64,000 nt of DNA, from positions 124,001 to 188,000 of the forward strand of contig NZ_BOMQ01000026.1 in assembly GCF_016862275.1 (NCBI RefSeq), in the 5' to 3' direction. Both the position numbers and the translations under genes were made by a program. Of this stretch, positions 53,768 through 62,198 are shown piece by piece (within the stretch, counting starts at the first letter, position 1; the number at the start of each line of letters is the position of its first letter). Below the pieces are notes generated by a model. That model was not told where the DNA came from and did no database searches. It saw nothing but the letters and a program-made list of their open reading frames with translations. This DNA is from Actinoplanes nipponensis (GTDB lineage Bacteria; Actinomycetota; Actinomycetes; Mycobacteriales; Micromonosporaceae).

Positions 53768-54976
53768 ATGGCGCTTTCTCTGCTGCTCACCCAGCCGGAT
53801 TTCGGCCGCTACTGGGCGGCGCGGCTGGTGTCGTACGCCGGCGACCAGATCGCCCGCACCGCGCTGCTGATCGCGGTCTTCGACCGTCACGGCGGCGCCG
53901 CGCTGGGGCTGCTGCTCATCGCCGGCACGGCGCCGCGGCTGCTCGGCCCGGCGCTCGGCGCGCTCGCCGACCGCTTCGACCAGCGCCGCATCATCGTCGT
54001 CTGCGACGTCGCCCAGGCCCTGCTGTACGTGGCCATCGCGGTGCTCGCCCCGCCGGTGCCGGTCCTGCTCGCGCTGGTCGCCGCCGCGGCGACGGCCGCG
54101 ACCGCGTTCACCCCCGCGGGCCGCAGCCTGCTCCCGCGGCTGGTCGCGCCCGACCGCCTGGGTACGGCCAACGCCCAGCTCGCGGTCGGCGTGAACCTGG
54201 GCTTCGCGGCCGGCCCGGCGCTCGGCGGCCTGCTGCTGGCCGGGCTGGGCCTGGCGCCGACGCTGCTGCTGAACGCGGCGACCTTCGTGGTCTCGGCGAG
54301 CCTGGTCGCCGGCCTGCGGACGCTGTCAAGTCCGGCGTCGGCCGGGGCGCGCCCGTTCGGGGTCATCCTGCGCGAGGGCCTGACGACGGTGCACGGCAAC
54401 CCGGTGGTCCGCGCGGTGGCGACGGGTTTCCTGGTGATGGTGGCGTTCGCCGCGCTGGACAACGTGGCGCTGGTCCCGTTCGCCCGGGCCGGCCTGGAGG
54501 CGAGCGCCGCGCAGATCGGCCTGCTCGGCTCCCTGTACGGCGCCGGCATGGTCCTGGGCCCGCTGCTGGTCGCCCGGGCCCGGATGGACCTGGTCCTGTA
54601 CGCGGCGTTCGCCGCGCTGAGCGTGGGCACGCTGCTGACCGGGGCGAGTTCCGTGCTGCTGCTGGCGTTCGCCGGTCAGGCGCTGGCCGGCGCGGGAGCG
54701 GGCTGGCACAACGTCGCCGCGGACACCCTGATCCAGCGGCACGTGCCGGCCGACCGCCTGGGCACGGTCTTCGGCACCGTCTACATGTTCCCGTACGCGG
54801 CGGAGCTGATCGCGTACGCGGCCGGCGCCGCGCTGCTGACCGCCGTGGGCGGCCGCGGCCTGCTGCTGATCTCGGGCCTGGGCGTCGCGGCCACGCTCGG
54901 CGTCGTCGGCCCGCTGCTGGCCCGGGCGCTGCGCGGGGCCGCCGCCGCACCGCAGCCCGCACCTGCCCTGACCTGA
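53768..54976 (+). CDS. MFS transporter (MFS_3/enterobactin-exporter-like)
   Basis: A 402-residue membrane protein with about 12 helices. It begins LLLTQPDFGRYWAARLVSYA, with GDQIARTALLIAVFDR, ALADRFDQRRIIVVCDVAQA and PAGRSLLPRLVAPDRLGTAN, typical of the EntS-like MFS_3 group that exports metabolites or siderophores. The ATG at 53768 has GGGGGG 6 bases upstream. It is divergent from the repeat-peptide gene, with 164 bases between the starts, so export of that peptide or its product is a reasonable but untested idea. CTGAC occurs four times in tandem across its stop codon (54968-54987). Confidence 0.92.
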   Translation: MALSLLLTQPDFGRYWAARLVSYAGDQIARTALLIAVFDRHGGAALGLLLIAGTAPRLLGPALGALADRFDQRRIIVVCDVAQALLYVAIAVLAPPVPVLLALVAAAATAATAFTPAGRSLLPRLVAPDRLGTANAQLAVGVNLGFAAGPALGGLLLAGLGLAPTLLLNAATFVVSASLVAGLRTLSSPASAGARPFGVILREGLTTVHGNPVVRAVATGFLVMVAFAALDNVALVPFARAGLEASAAQIGLLGSLYGAGMVLGPLLVARARMDLVLYAAFAALSVGTLLTGASSVLLLAFAGQALAGAGAGWHNVAADTLIQRHVPADRLGTVFGTVYMFPYAAELIAYAAGAALLTAVGGRGLLLISGLGVAATLGVVGPLLARALRGAAAAPQPAPALT

Positions 54977-55001
54977 CCTGACCTGACCTAGGATCGGCCG
55001 C

Positions 55002-55652
55002 GTGTACCGGGCCGTGCTCCTCGACGTCTACGGCACCCTCGTCCGCGACGACGACGCCTGGGCCGCGCGGGCCGCGTCGCTGATCGCGGGTCGCTCCGCG
55101 GCGGACCCGGCCGTCGTCGCCAGGGACTGGGACGAGCGGATCTGGGCGATGGCCGACGCCGCCCACGGCGCCGCCTTCCGCACCCTGGCCGACCTCACCG
55201 TCAGCAGCCTCGCCCGGACGGCGGCCCTCTTCGGCGTCCCCGGCGCCGTCCCGCCACCGCGGCCCGGCGGTCACCCGCCCCTGTACGCCGATGCCCGGCC
55301 CTTCCTGGCGGCCCGCACCGTGCCGGTGTGCCTGGTCTCCGACGCCGACCGCGACAGCCTGCACGCGCTGCTGGACCACCACGGCATCACGGTGGAGGCC
55401 GTGGTGACGAGCGAGGACGCCCGGGCGTACAAGCCGCGCCCGGAGCCGTTCCGGATGGCGCTGCGCCGGCTGGGCGTGACCGCCGCCGAGGTGCTCCACG
55501 TCGGTGACTCCCCGGCGGCCGACATCGCCGGGGCGGCCGCGCTGGGCATCGCCACGGCCTTCGTCCGCCGCGCCGGCCGCTGCCTGCCGGCGTCCCTGAC
55601 CGCCACCCACACCGTCGACGCCCTGACCGAGCTGCTGCCCGTGCTGGCGTGA
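55002..55652 (+). CDS. HAD family hydrolase
   Basis: A 216-residue haloacid dehalogenase-type phosphatase. Motif I is AVLLDVYGTLVRDD (DVYGT in place of DxDGT, as in 2-haloacid dehalogenases), motif II VCLVSDADRDSLHALL, motif III YKPRPEPFRMALRRLG, and motif IV VLHVGDSPAADIAGAAALGI. The tyrosine in place of the second Asp of motif I means phosphatase activity is not assured. GTG start at 55002, 25 bases after the transporter, so they may be co-transcribed. Substrate unknown. Confidence 0.9.
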   Translation: MYRAVLLDVYGTLVRDDDAWAARAASLIAGRSAADPAVVARDWDERIWAMADAAHGAAFRTLADLTVSSLARTAALFGVPGAVPPPRPGGHPPLYADARPFLAARTVPVCLVSDADRDSLHALLDHHGITVEAVVTSEDARAYKPRPEPFRMALRRLGVTAAEVLHVGDSPAADIAGAAALGIATAFVRRAGRCLPASLTATHTVDALTELLPVLA

Positions 55653-55734
55653 GATCACGGGAACTTTTCGGCGCCGGCGAGCGACTGTGCCTCCGATCGA
55701 CTTTCTTCCCGCTTCCGCGAAGGTGGTTCCCGGC

Positions 55735-56451
55735 GTGCGTAACAGGTTCCGGTTGACGACGGTCGGCGTGCTCACGGGGCTGGGGGTGCTGGCCCTGGCC
55801 GCGCCCGCGGCGGCGCACGTCGAGGTGAGCGCCGACAAGACCCGCGCCGGGTCCACCAACGTGACGCTGACGTTCCACGGCGAGGCCGAGAACCCGTCCG
55901 GCATCCGCAGCGAACGGGTGGTCCTGCCCGCGGGCATCGCCCCGGCCGACGTGACGCTGGTCAAGGCGCCGCCCGGATGGTCGTTCCAGGCGACCGCGGA
56001 CGGCTTCACGGTCGGCGGCAAGGCGCTGCCCTCGGGCACGGACGCGGAGTGGAAGGTCAGGATCGCGAAGCTGCCCGACGGCGAGACCCGGCTGTCGTTC
56101 AAGACGCTGGAGACGTACGCCGACGGTGAGGTCGCCCGGTGGATCGAGATCCAGGAGCAGGGCGCGGAGGAGCCGGAGCAGCCCGCCCCGCTGATCACCT
56201 TGAAGCCCGGACCGGCCGCCGCGCCGGCCCCGTCGAGCGCGGCGCCGGCGGCCCCGAGTTCCGCGGCTGCTCCGGCCGCGTCTTCGCCCCAGGCCGCGGA
56301 GGTGCCGGCCACCGTCCAGGCCGAATCGGTGGCGGAGACCGATGAGGGGTCGTCCACCTGGTGGATCTGGGTGCTGGTTGCGCTGGTGGTCGCCGGCGGG
56401 GCGGGATATCTGCTGGTGCGCCGGCGCGCGGGACAGCACCCGGCCGAGTAG
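55735..56451 (+). CDS. YcnI family copper-binding-type membrane protein
   Basis: A 238-residue exported protein. After a signal peptide (RLTTVGVLTGLGVLALAAPA) the mature chain begins AHVEVSADKTRAGSTNVTLT. The histidine exposed at the N-terminus by cleavage is the copper ligand in YcnI proteins. The DUF1775 domain continues to about residue 145, then a Pro/Ala/Ser linker and a C-terminal helix (WWIWVLVALVVAGGAGYLLV) anchor it outside the membrane. YcnI delivers or stores Cu(II); the usual YcnJ/CopD partner is absent here. GTG 55735 is chosen over 55687 because AAGGTGG lies 9 bases upstream and the signal peptide then has normal length. Confidence 0.9.
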   Translation: MRNRFRLTTVGVLTGLGVLALAAPAAAHVEVSADKTRAGSTNVTLTFHGEAENPSGIRSERVVLPAGIAPADVTLVKAPPGWSFQATADGFTVGGKALPSGTDAEWKVRIAKLPDGETRLSFKTLETYADGEVARWIEIQEQGAEEPEQPAPLITLKPGPAAAPAPSSAAPAAPSSAAAPAASSPQAAEVPATVQAESVAETDEGSSTWWIWVLVALVVAGGAGYLLVRRRAGQHPAE

Positions 56452-56890
56452 CCCGCCGCCGGGTTCCCTCGCCGGTCCCGGCCATCGCACACGGCGCGCA
56501 GCGGTCGAGCCTTCCGGGCGAGGCCGCGGGCGGCTCGGCGCCCTCACAGGTGCCGGCCGGGGTATCGCCCGATCGGGGCCCGATGGTGAAGCGCCGGGTC
56601 ACCCACGGCGCGGGCCGCGCATCAAGATTCAGACCGCTGCCGACCGCCGCGACAGTCCGGCCCGCCGGCGGGCATCGTCCCTCCGATTCCGGAAGCGCGC
56701 TGATCAGCTGCCCGCCGGGCGGCCGGAGCCCGCGCGGACACTCACCCGGCTCCGACGAGCAGGTTCGCCGGCGGCGAAAGGCGGGGTACCACTGCGTCAA
56801 CCGGCGCCACCAACGGCGAGACCTGGCCGCCCGCGCCGCCCTTGACCGCTCGTCGCCGTCCAGTCCCGGCCCGATGGCCGGCAGGACACG
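56452..56890. other. 439-base stretch without a recognisable gene
   Basis: GC-rich sequence with open frames on both strands but no ribosome binding site, domain motif or convincing start. It leads into the tandem repeat at 56891. Confidence 0.55.
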
Positions 56891-57012
56891 GCTGCACCCC
56901 CGGCGGGCCGCACCCCCGGCGGGCCGCACCCCGGCGGGCCGCACCCCGGCAGGCCGCACCCCGGCAGGCCGCACCCCGGCAGGCCGCACCCCGGCAGGCT
57001 GGTCCCCGGCAG
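56891..57012. repeat. 15-base tandem repeat, 8 copies
   Basis: Eight consecutive copies related to GCCGCACCCCGGCAG. The first two are 16 bases (one extra C) and copies four to seven are identical. The array starts 22 bases past the stop of the minus-strand exonuclease gene. Because the period is a multiple of three, all frames through it read as 5-residue repeats (for example LPGCG), which are not taken as coding. Confidence 0.95.
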
Positions 57013-57034
57013 GTGAGCCGCCCGGACCACCGGC

Positions 57035-57946
57035 TCAGCCCGCCAGCGCGTCCACCAGCCGCCGCGCCGACCCCGCCAGATTCCACCGCTCCGCCAGCGC
57101 CAGCAACGCCTCCGCATCCCGCGGCGACGCCGGCAGCGCCGCGTCGAACCCGGGCAGCCGCACGTCCAGGGCCACCTTGCACACCGGCAGCGCCGCCGCC
57201 AGGTAGTCCCGGGCCGCGTCCAGCTTGGTGCGCAGCCCGGGCGCGAAGCCCGCGTCCCGGTCGTCCAGCGCGGCCAGGATCTGCTCGATGCCGCCGTAGC
57301 GGGTGACCAGCCGGGCGGCGGTCTTCTCGCCGACGCCGGGGACGCCGGGCAGGCCGTCGCTCGGGTCGCCGCGCAGCGCCGCGAAGTCGGCGTACCAGCG
57401 GGCCGGGACGCCGTACTTGGCCTGGACCGCGGCCTCGTCGCTGTCCTCCAGCTTGGCCACGCCGCGGCCGCAGTACAGCAGCCGGGTGCCGCGGGTGTCG
57501 TCGACGAGCTGGTAGAGGTCGCGGTCGCCGGAGACCACCTCGACCGGCGCGGGCTGGGTGGCGGCGAGGGTGCCGAGCACGTCGTCGGCCTCGTAGCCGG
57601 CGACGCCGAAGGCCGGGATGCCGACCGCGTGCAGCACCTCGAGCAGGACCGGGACCTGTTTCTCCAGGGCCGCCGGCACCTCCTCGACGTCGCCGTGGGC
57701 GACGCGGTGCCGCTTGTACGACGGCACCAGCGCGACCCGCCACGCCGGGCGCCAGTCGGCGTCCAGGGCGCACACCATCCGGTCGGGCCGCCGGGTGCGG
57801 ATGAGCTGGGCCAGCATGTCCAGGAACCCGCGGACCGCGTTCACCGGCTCGCCGGCGGTGGTGCGGGCCGCGGACTCGGGGATGCCGTGGAACGCGCGGA
57901 AATACAGGCTGGGGGCGTCCACCGCCAGCAGAGGTCGCTCGGTCAC
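57035..57946 (-). CDS. 5'-3' exonuclease (PolA N-domain-like)
   Basis: A 303-residue nuclease resembling the N-terminal domain of DNA polymerase I, without the polymerase. LLAVDAPSLYFRAFHGIPES, the metal ligands in VAGYEADDVLGTL and VVSGDRDLYQLV, and the helix-hairpin-helix GLPGVPGVGEKTAARLVTRY are all present. It removes 5' flaps or RNA primers. Actinomycetes often carry such a stand-alone copy in addition to polA. GTG start at 57946. No operon partner. Confidence 0.95.
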   Translation of the reverse strand: MTERPLLAVDAPSLYFRAFHGIPESAARTTAGEPVNAVRGFLDMLAQLIRTRRPDRMVCALDADWRPAWRVALVPSYKRHRVAHGDVEEVPAALEKQVPVLLEVLHAVGIPAFGVAGYEADDVLGTLAATQPAPVEVVSGDRDLYQLVDDTRGTRLLYCGRGVAKLEDSDEAAVQAKYGVPARWYADFAALRGDPSDGLPGVPGVGEKTAARLVTRYGGIEQILAALDDRDAGFAPGLRTKLDAARDYLAAALPVCKVALDVRLPGFDAALPASPRDAEALLALAERWNLAGSARRLVDALAG

Positions 57947-58022
57947 GGGACCAACCTAGTGGCACCCACCGACAATCCGCGGGATCCGGCCGCCGGTCCG
58001 GGGTCGGGGCTGACGCTGAGCC

Positions 58023-58034
58023 TAACGACCGTTA
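58023..58034. promoter_or_regulatory. Palindrome before the acyl-CoA dehydrogenase gene
   Basis: TAACGACCGTTA is a perfect 12-base dyad (TAACG-AC-CGTTA), 10 bases before the GTG start. A related AACG-N4-CGTT element (AACGGGTTCGTT) occurs near 59190, before the Lrp-type gene. Both may bind one regulator. Confidence 0.4.
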
Positions 58035-58044
58035 AGCTTGCGGG

Positions 58045-59187
58045 GTGACGGTCGAGCGGATCCTGCCAACGGACGAGGCGTACGAGTTGCTGGGCCTGAC
58101 CCGGGAGATCGCCGCCGGCGAGCTCGCGCCCCGGGTCGCGCGGCACGAGGCGGAGGGTCTGTTCCCCCGCGACGTGCTGCGCACGGTGGGCCGGGCCGGG
58201 CTGTTCGGGCTGCCCTACCCGGAGGCCGACGGCGGGGCGGGCCAGCCCTACGAGGTCTATCTGCAGGTCCTGGAGATCCTGGCCGGGTCCTGGCTGGCCG
58301 TCGCCGAGGCGGTCAGCGTGCACACGCTGTCCTGCTACCCGGTGTGGGCGTACGGCAGCGAGCGCCAGCGCAAGTCGCTGCCCGACCTGCTCGGCGGCGA
58401 CCTGCTGGGCGCGTACTGCCTGTCCGAGCCGCAGGGCGGCTCCGATGCCGCCGCCCTGACCACCCGGGCCCGGCGCGACGGCGAGGACTGGGTGCTGAGC
58501 GGCACCAAGGCCTGGATCACCCACGGTGGCCAGGCCGACTTCTACAACGTCTTCTGCCGCACCGGCGGCCCCGGCCCGTCCGGCATCTCGTGCGTGCTGG
58601 CCGACGCCGACACGCCCGGGATCCTGCCGCAGGCGCCGGAGCGCACGATGGGCCTGCGCTCGTCGCCGCCGGCCCAGATCGTCTTCGACGGCGCCCGGGT
58701 GCCGCTCGACCGCCTGGTCGGCGAGGAGGGCGCGGGCTTCCGCATCGCCATGCAGGCGCTGGACGCCGGCCGGCTGGGCATCGCCGCCTGCGCGGTCGGC
58801 CTGGCCCAGGCCGCGGTCGACTACGCGGCCGGGTACGCCCGCGAGCGCACCCAGTTCGGCCGGGCGATCGGCGAGTTCCAGGGCGTCGGCTTCCTGCTGG
58901 CCGACATGGCCACGCAGGTGTCGGCGGCCCGGGCGCTGCTGCTGCACGCCGCGCGGCTCAAGGACGCGGGGCGCCCGTTCTCGGTGGAGGCGGCCAAGGC
59001 CAAGCTGTTCGCCACGGACGCGGCCATGCGGGTGACGACCGACGCCATCCAGGTGCTGGGCGGGGCCGGCTACGTCAGCGACCATCCGGTGGAGCGCTGG
59101 TTCCGCGAGGCCAAGGTGCTGCAGATCGTCGAGGGCACCAACCAGATCCAGCGCCTGGTCATCAGCCGGTCGCTGACCCGCGGCTGA
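58045..59187 (+). CDS. Acyl-CoA dehydrogenase
   Basis: A 380-residue flavoenzyme for alpha,beta-dehydrogenation of acyl-CoA. It shows AYCLSEPQGGSDAAALTTRA (FAD-binding strand), VLSGTKAWITHGGQADFYNV, GYARERTQFGRAIGEFQGVG and, near residue 365, VEGTNQIQRLVISRSL, whose Glu is in the position of the catalytic base in one main class of the family. Chain-length preference cannot be read. It is followed 44 bases later by an Lrp-type regulator, and a palindrome sits at its start. Branched-chain amino acid or fatty acid catabolism is likely. Confidence 0.95.
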   Translation: MTVERILPTDEAYELLGLTREIAAGELAPRVARHEAEGLFPRDVLRTVGRAGLFGLPYPEADGGAGQPYEVYLQVLEILAGSWLAVAEAVSVHTLSCYPVWAYGSERQRKSLPDLLGGDLLGAYCLSEPQGGSDAAALTTRARRDGEDWVLSGTKAWITHGGQADFYNVFCRTGGPGPSGISCVLADADTPGILPQAPERTMGLRSSPPAQIVFDGARVPLDRLVGEEGAGFRIAMQALDAGRLGIAACAVGLAQAAVDYAAGYARERTQFGRAIGEFQGVGFLLADMATQVSAARALLLHAARLKDAGRPFSVEAAKAKLFATDAAMRVTTDAIQVLGGAGYVSDHPVERWFREAKVLQIVEGTNQIQRLVISRSLTRG

Positions 59188-59230
59188 AACGGGTTCGTTA
59201 CGGCGGCGCCCCGACCGGTATCTTGTCGCC

Positions 59231-59695
59231 GTGGAAGAGATCGACCGGGCGATCGTGGGCGCCCTCACCGTGGACGGCCGGCTGTCCTACACCGATCTCG
59301 CCGAGCGGGTCGGGCTGAGCGTGTCGGCGGTGCACCAGCGGGTACGCCGGCTCGAGCAGCGCGGCGTCATCAGCGGGTACACGGCGAAGGTGTCGTACGA
59401 GGCGCTGGAGCTGCCGCTGACCGCGTTCGTGGCGATCCGCCCGTTCGACCCGTCGCAGCCCGACGACGCGCCGGAACGGCTGGCCCACCTGGCCGAGATC
59501 GACTCGTGCTACTCGGTGGCCGGCGAGGACTTCTACCTGCTGCTGGTGCGGGTGGCCAGCCCGGCCGACCTCGAGCGTCTGCTCCAGGAGATCCGCACGG
59601 CGGCCAACGTGACGACCCGCACGACTGTTGTGCTGAGCACCCCGTACGAGAACCGCCCGCCGCGGATGGCCCCCGTTCCCGCCGCGGAGGCGTAG
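59231..59695 (+). CDS. Lrp/AsnC family transcriptional regulator
   Basis: A 154-residue regulator. The N-terminal HTH reads IDRAIVGALTVDGRLSYTDL then AERVGLSVSAVHQRVRRLEQ, and the RAM ligand domain follows (AFVAIRPFDPS, SCYSVAGEDFYLLLVRVASP). Members respond to amino acids. Its position directly behind the acyl-CoA dehydrogenase suggests control of amino acid-derived acyl-CoA breakdown. GTG start at 59231. It converges with the DUF4185-FN3 gene with only 3 bases between them. Confidence 0.94.
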   Translation: MEEIDRAIVGALTVDGRLSYTDLAERVGLSVSAVHQRVRRLEQRGVISGYTAKVSYEALELPLTAFVAIRPFDPSQPDDAPERLAHLAEIDSCYSVAGEDFYLLLVRVASPADLERLLQEIRTAANVTTRTTVVLSTPYENRPPRMAPVPAAEA

Positions 59696-59698
59696 TTC

Positions 59699-62167
59699 CT
59701 AGGACACCGTGACGGAGGCTGCCGCCGAGGCGTCGCCGGCCGGGGTGAGCACCCGGAACTCGTAGCGGTGGCCCGCGGTGAGCAGCACCGTGTCGAAGCG
59801 GTTGCCGGTGACCGGGTACGGGTCGGTGCGCCACGACTCGCCGGCGGTCACGTCGCGCACCTGCACCCGGTACGACTGCCCCGGCCTGGTCTCGCGCCAG
59901 GTGACCCGCACGGCGCCCGGGCCGGTGCTCACGGCCCACAGATCCACCGGTACGGCCGACGGCATGGTCACCGTCAGCGGCGGCGACTGCGGCCCCACCC
60001 CGCCGGGGCTGAACGCGGCCACCCGCAGCTCGTACTCGTGGCCGTCGCGCAGCCCGCGCAGGGTGCTCCGGGCGCCCTCGACCGGGATGTCGTCGCGGGT
60101 GAAGGTGCGCTCGCCCGCGGTCACGTCCCGCCGGAACACCCAGTGCCAGCGCTCCGGCGACGTCCACCGCAGCTCCACCAGGCCGTCCTTGATCTCGGCG
60201 CGCAGGTCGGCGGGGACGGCCGTGGGCGTGGCGACCCGGGCCCGCACCCGGACCCGCTCCGACAGCGGCCCCTCGCCGCCGTCGTTGAGGGCCGCGACGG
60301 CGAACTCGTACTCGTGGCCGTGCTTGAGCAGGCGCGCGCGGTAGCTCGTGCCGGTGGCCAGGGCGGGGCGGCCCAGCCGGGTCTCGCCGGCCGTCACGTC
60401 CCGGCTGTGCACCCGGTACGCCAGCTTCGGCGCGACCTGCGGCCAGGTCAGGTCGACCGTGCCGTCCGGGCGGGCGGTCGCGGTGGGCGCCGCCGGGGGA
60501 GCGGCGGGCGGCGCCACCCGTACCCGCACCCGGGCCGGCGGGGACGGCTTGCTCTCGCCGCCGCCGCCGACCGCGACGACGGTGATGTCGTAGGTGCGCC
60601 CGCTGCGCAGCGGGCCGATGGTGGCGCTGGTGCCGGGGAAGGCGCCCGCCGGGGTGGCCCGTTCCGCCCCGCCGGTCACGTCGCGGTGGAAGACCTTGAA
60701 GAGCTGGACGAACGGGATCGTGGACCAGCGCGCGGTGACCTCGCCGGTGGCGTCGGTCTCGGCCCGGACGCCGGTCGGCGCGGGCGGTGGCGGCACGGTG
60801 GCGGTCATGGTGGCCACGTTCGACAGCGCGCTCTCGCCGTGCTTGTTGACCGCGGTCACCGCGAACTCGTACCTGTGCCCGTTGACCAGGAAGTCGGACC
60901 GGAAGGTGCGGGCCGCGCCGGGGCCGTCGCCGGGCAGCCGGACGAAGTGGGTCTGCCCGGCGGTGGTGTCGCGGCGGTACACCCGGTAGGTCGGGTTGTC
61001 GCCCGGCGGCGGCTGCCAGGCCAGCCCGGCGTTGCCCGCGCCCTCCGCGGCGGCGGTCAGCCCGCTCGGCGGGCGGGGCGCCTTGCGGGACCGGGTGCGT
61101 GGCGGCCAGTCGACCTCCACGAAGCGCGGCCGGTAGATGCTCGCGTCGGCGTACGCCACCCGCTCGTCCAGGTTGTTGACGTTGTAGGAGATCAGCAGCT
61201 TGCCCGGCCGGGCCAGCTCGGTGTGCAGGTCGGCGTCGTAGACGATGTGCCCGGCGTCGGTCTCGGGGGCGCGGAACAGGTAGTGCGGACCGTCGAACGG
61301 CCCGGTGGGCGAGTCGGCGGTGTACGCCACGAAGTCGGCGCTGAACATCAGGTTGTTCTCGTGGGTGACCAGCACGTACCGGTCGCCGACGCGGCGCACC
61401 CCGTAGTTGGTGCCGACGCCGCTGAGCACGCGGGCGGAGTCGGTCACCCGGGCCGACCAGCCGGAGCCGGTCCAGAACTCCCACGGCCGGCGCAGGTCGG
61501 TGCCGGCCACCCGGGCCAGGTGCGCGAACTTCATGCTGCCGGCGGCCTCGGTGCCGTACACGTAGGTGTGCCGGCCGGCCGGCAGCACCTCGGAGCCCCA
61601 GGAGACCCGGTTGCCCAGCGGCAGGGGCTCGACCCGTCCGGCCCGCAACCCGGGCAGGTCGAAGGTGGCCAGGGCGGTGCCCAGCAGCTTGTGGTCCAGC
61701 GGCCCGGTGCCGGTGAGGCCGTACCGGTTGACCAGCACCTGCACGTCGCCGCCGGAGACGGCGGCGTCGCCGACCCAGTGGAACTCGTCGTCGCGGTCGG
61801 TGGGGACCAGCGAGTACGGCGCCTGCTCGGTGCCGCCGTGCACGGTGCGGCCCAGCGTCCGGCCGTCCTGGACGATCGCCGAGTTGTGCACCAGCGGCGC
61901 GGACGCCGGGCGGGAGCCGTCCGCGGCCGGCCGGCCCAGGAAGGTGTCGGAGAACAGCCACAGCGTCCGCCCGTCGGGCAGGCGGACCGAGGCGGTGCGG
62001 TCGGCGCCGAGCCACTGCCCGGAGGTGTCGCCGTACTGGCGGAACAGCGTGGTCAGGGCCTTGGCCGAGAATCCGCCGGAGGCGGCCGGCACGGCCGCGG
62101 GGCCGGCCGCCGCGGTGACGACGAGCAACAGCAGGGCGGCCCAGCCACCGAGCAACCACCGCGACAT
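59699..62167 (-). CDS. Secreted DUF4185-like protein with five fibronectin type III repeats
   Basis: An 822-residue exported protein. A signal peptide (MSRWLLGGWAALLLLVVTAA) precedes a propeller-like domain of about 360 residues with GQWLGADRTASVRLPDGRTL, WLFSDTFLGRP and HENNLMFSADFVAYTA, as in DUF4185 proteins. Five fibronectin type III-like domains follow. Each contains a version of one strand motif: RDTTAGQ, RDVTGGA, RDVTAGE, RDVTAGE, RDVTAGE. It may bind or process an extracellular polysaccharide. It lies downstream of the flippase-like gene on the same strand, about 30 bases away. ATG 62167 is used; upstream in-frame GTG codons are less likely. Confidence 0.85.
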   Translation of the reverse strand: MSRWLLGGWAALLLLVVTAAAGPAAVPAASGGFSAKALTTLFRQYGDTSGQWLGADRTASVRLPDGRTLWLFSDTFLGRPAADGSRPASAPLVHNSAIVQDGRTLGRTVHGGTEQAPYSLVPTDRDDEFHWVGDAAVSGGDVQVLVNRYGLTGTGPLDHKLLGTALATFDLPGLRAGRVEPLPLGNRVSWGSEVLPAGRHTYVYGTEAAGSMKFAHLARVAGTDLRRPWEFWTGSGWSARVTDSARVLSGVGTNYGVRRVGDRYVLVTHENNLMFSADFVAYTADSPTGPFDGPHYLFRAPETDAGHIVYDADLHTELARPGKLLISYNVNNLDERVAYADASIYRPRFVEVDWPPRTRSRKAPRPPSGLTAAAEGAGNAGLAWQPPPGDNPTYRVYRRDTTAGQTHFVRLPGDGPGAARTFRSDFLVNGHRYEFAVTAVNKHGESALSNVATMTATVPPPPAPTGVRAETDATGEVTARWSTIPFVQLFKVFHRDVTGGAERATPAGAFPGTSATIGPLRSGRTYDITVVAVGGGGESKPSPPARVRVRVAPPAAPPAAPTATARPDGTVDLTWPQVAPKLAYRVHSRDVTAGETRLGRPALATGTSYRARLLKHGHEYEFAVAALNDGGEGPLSERVRVRARVATPTAVPADLRAEIKDGLVELRWTSPERWHWVFRRDVTAGERTFTRDDIPVEGARSTLRGLRDGHEYELRVAAFSPGGVGPQSPPLTVTMPSAVPVDLWAVSTGPGAVRVTWRETRPGQSYRVQVRDVTAGESWRTDPYPVTGNRFDTVLLTAGHRYEFRVLTPAGDASAAASVTVS

Positions 62168-62198
62168 GACGCGCACCACCGGACCCCCGCCCCCTGGG

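Noticed and set aside
54968-54987. CTGAC tandem repeat across the MFS stop as an attachment site
   Set aside because: Four copies of a pentamer with no matching copy elsewhere and no integrase or tRNA nearby; slippage is enough to explain it.
56797-57117. Pentapeptide-repeat protein (LPGCG or CRGAA repeats)
   Set aside because: All frames give 5-residue repeats because the DNA period is 15. The A(N/D)Lxx signature is missing and most of the frame is antisense or read-through sequence.
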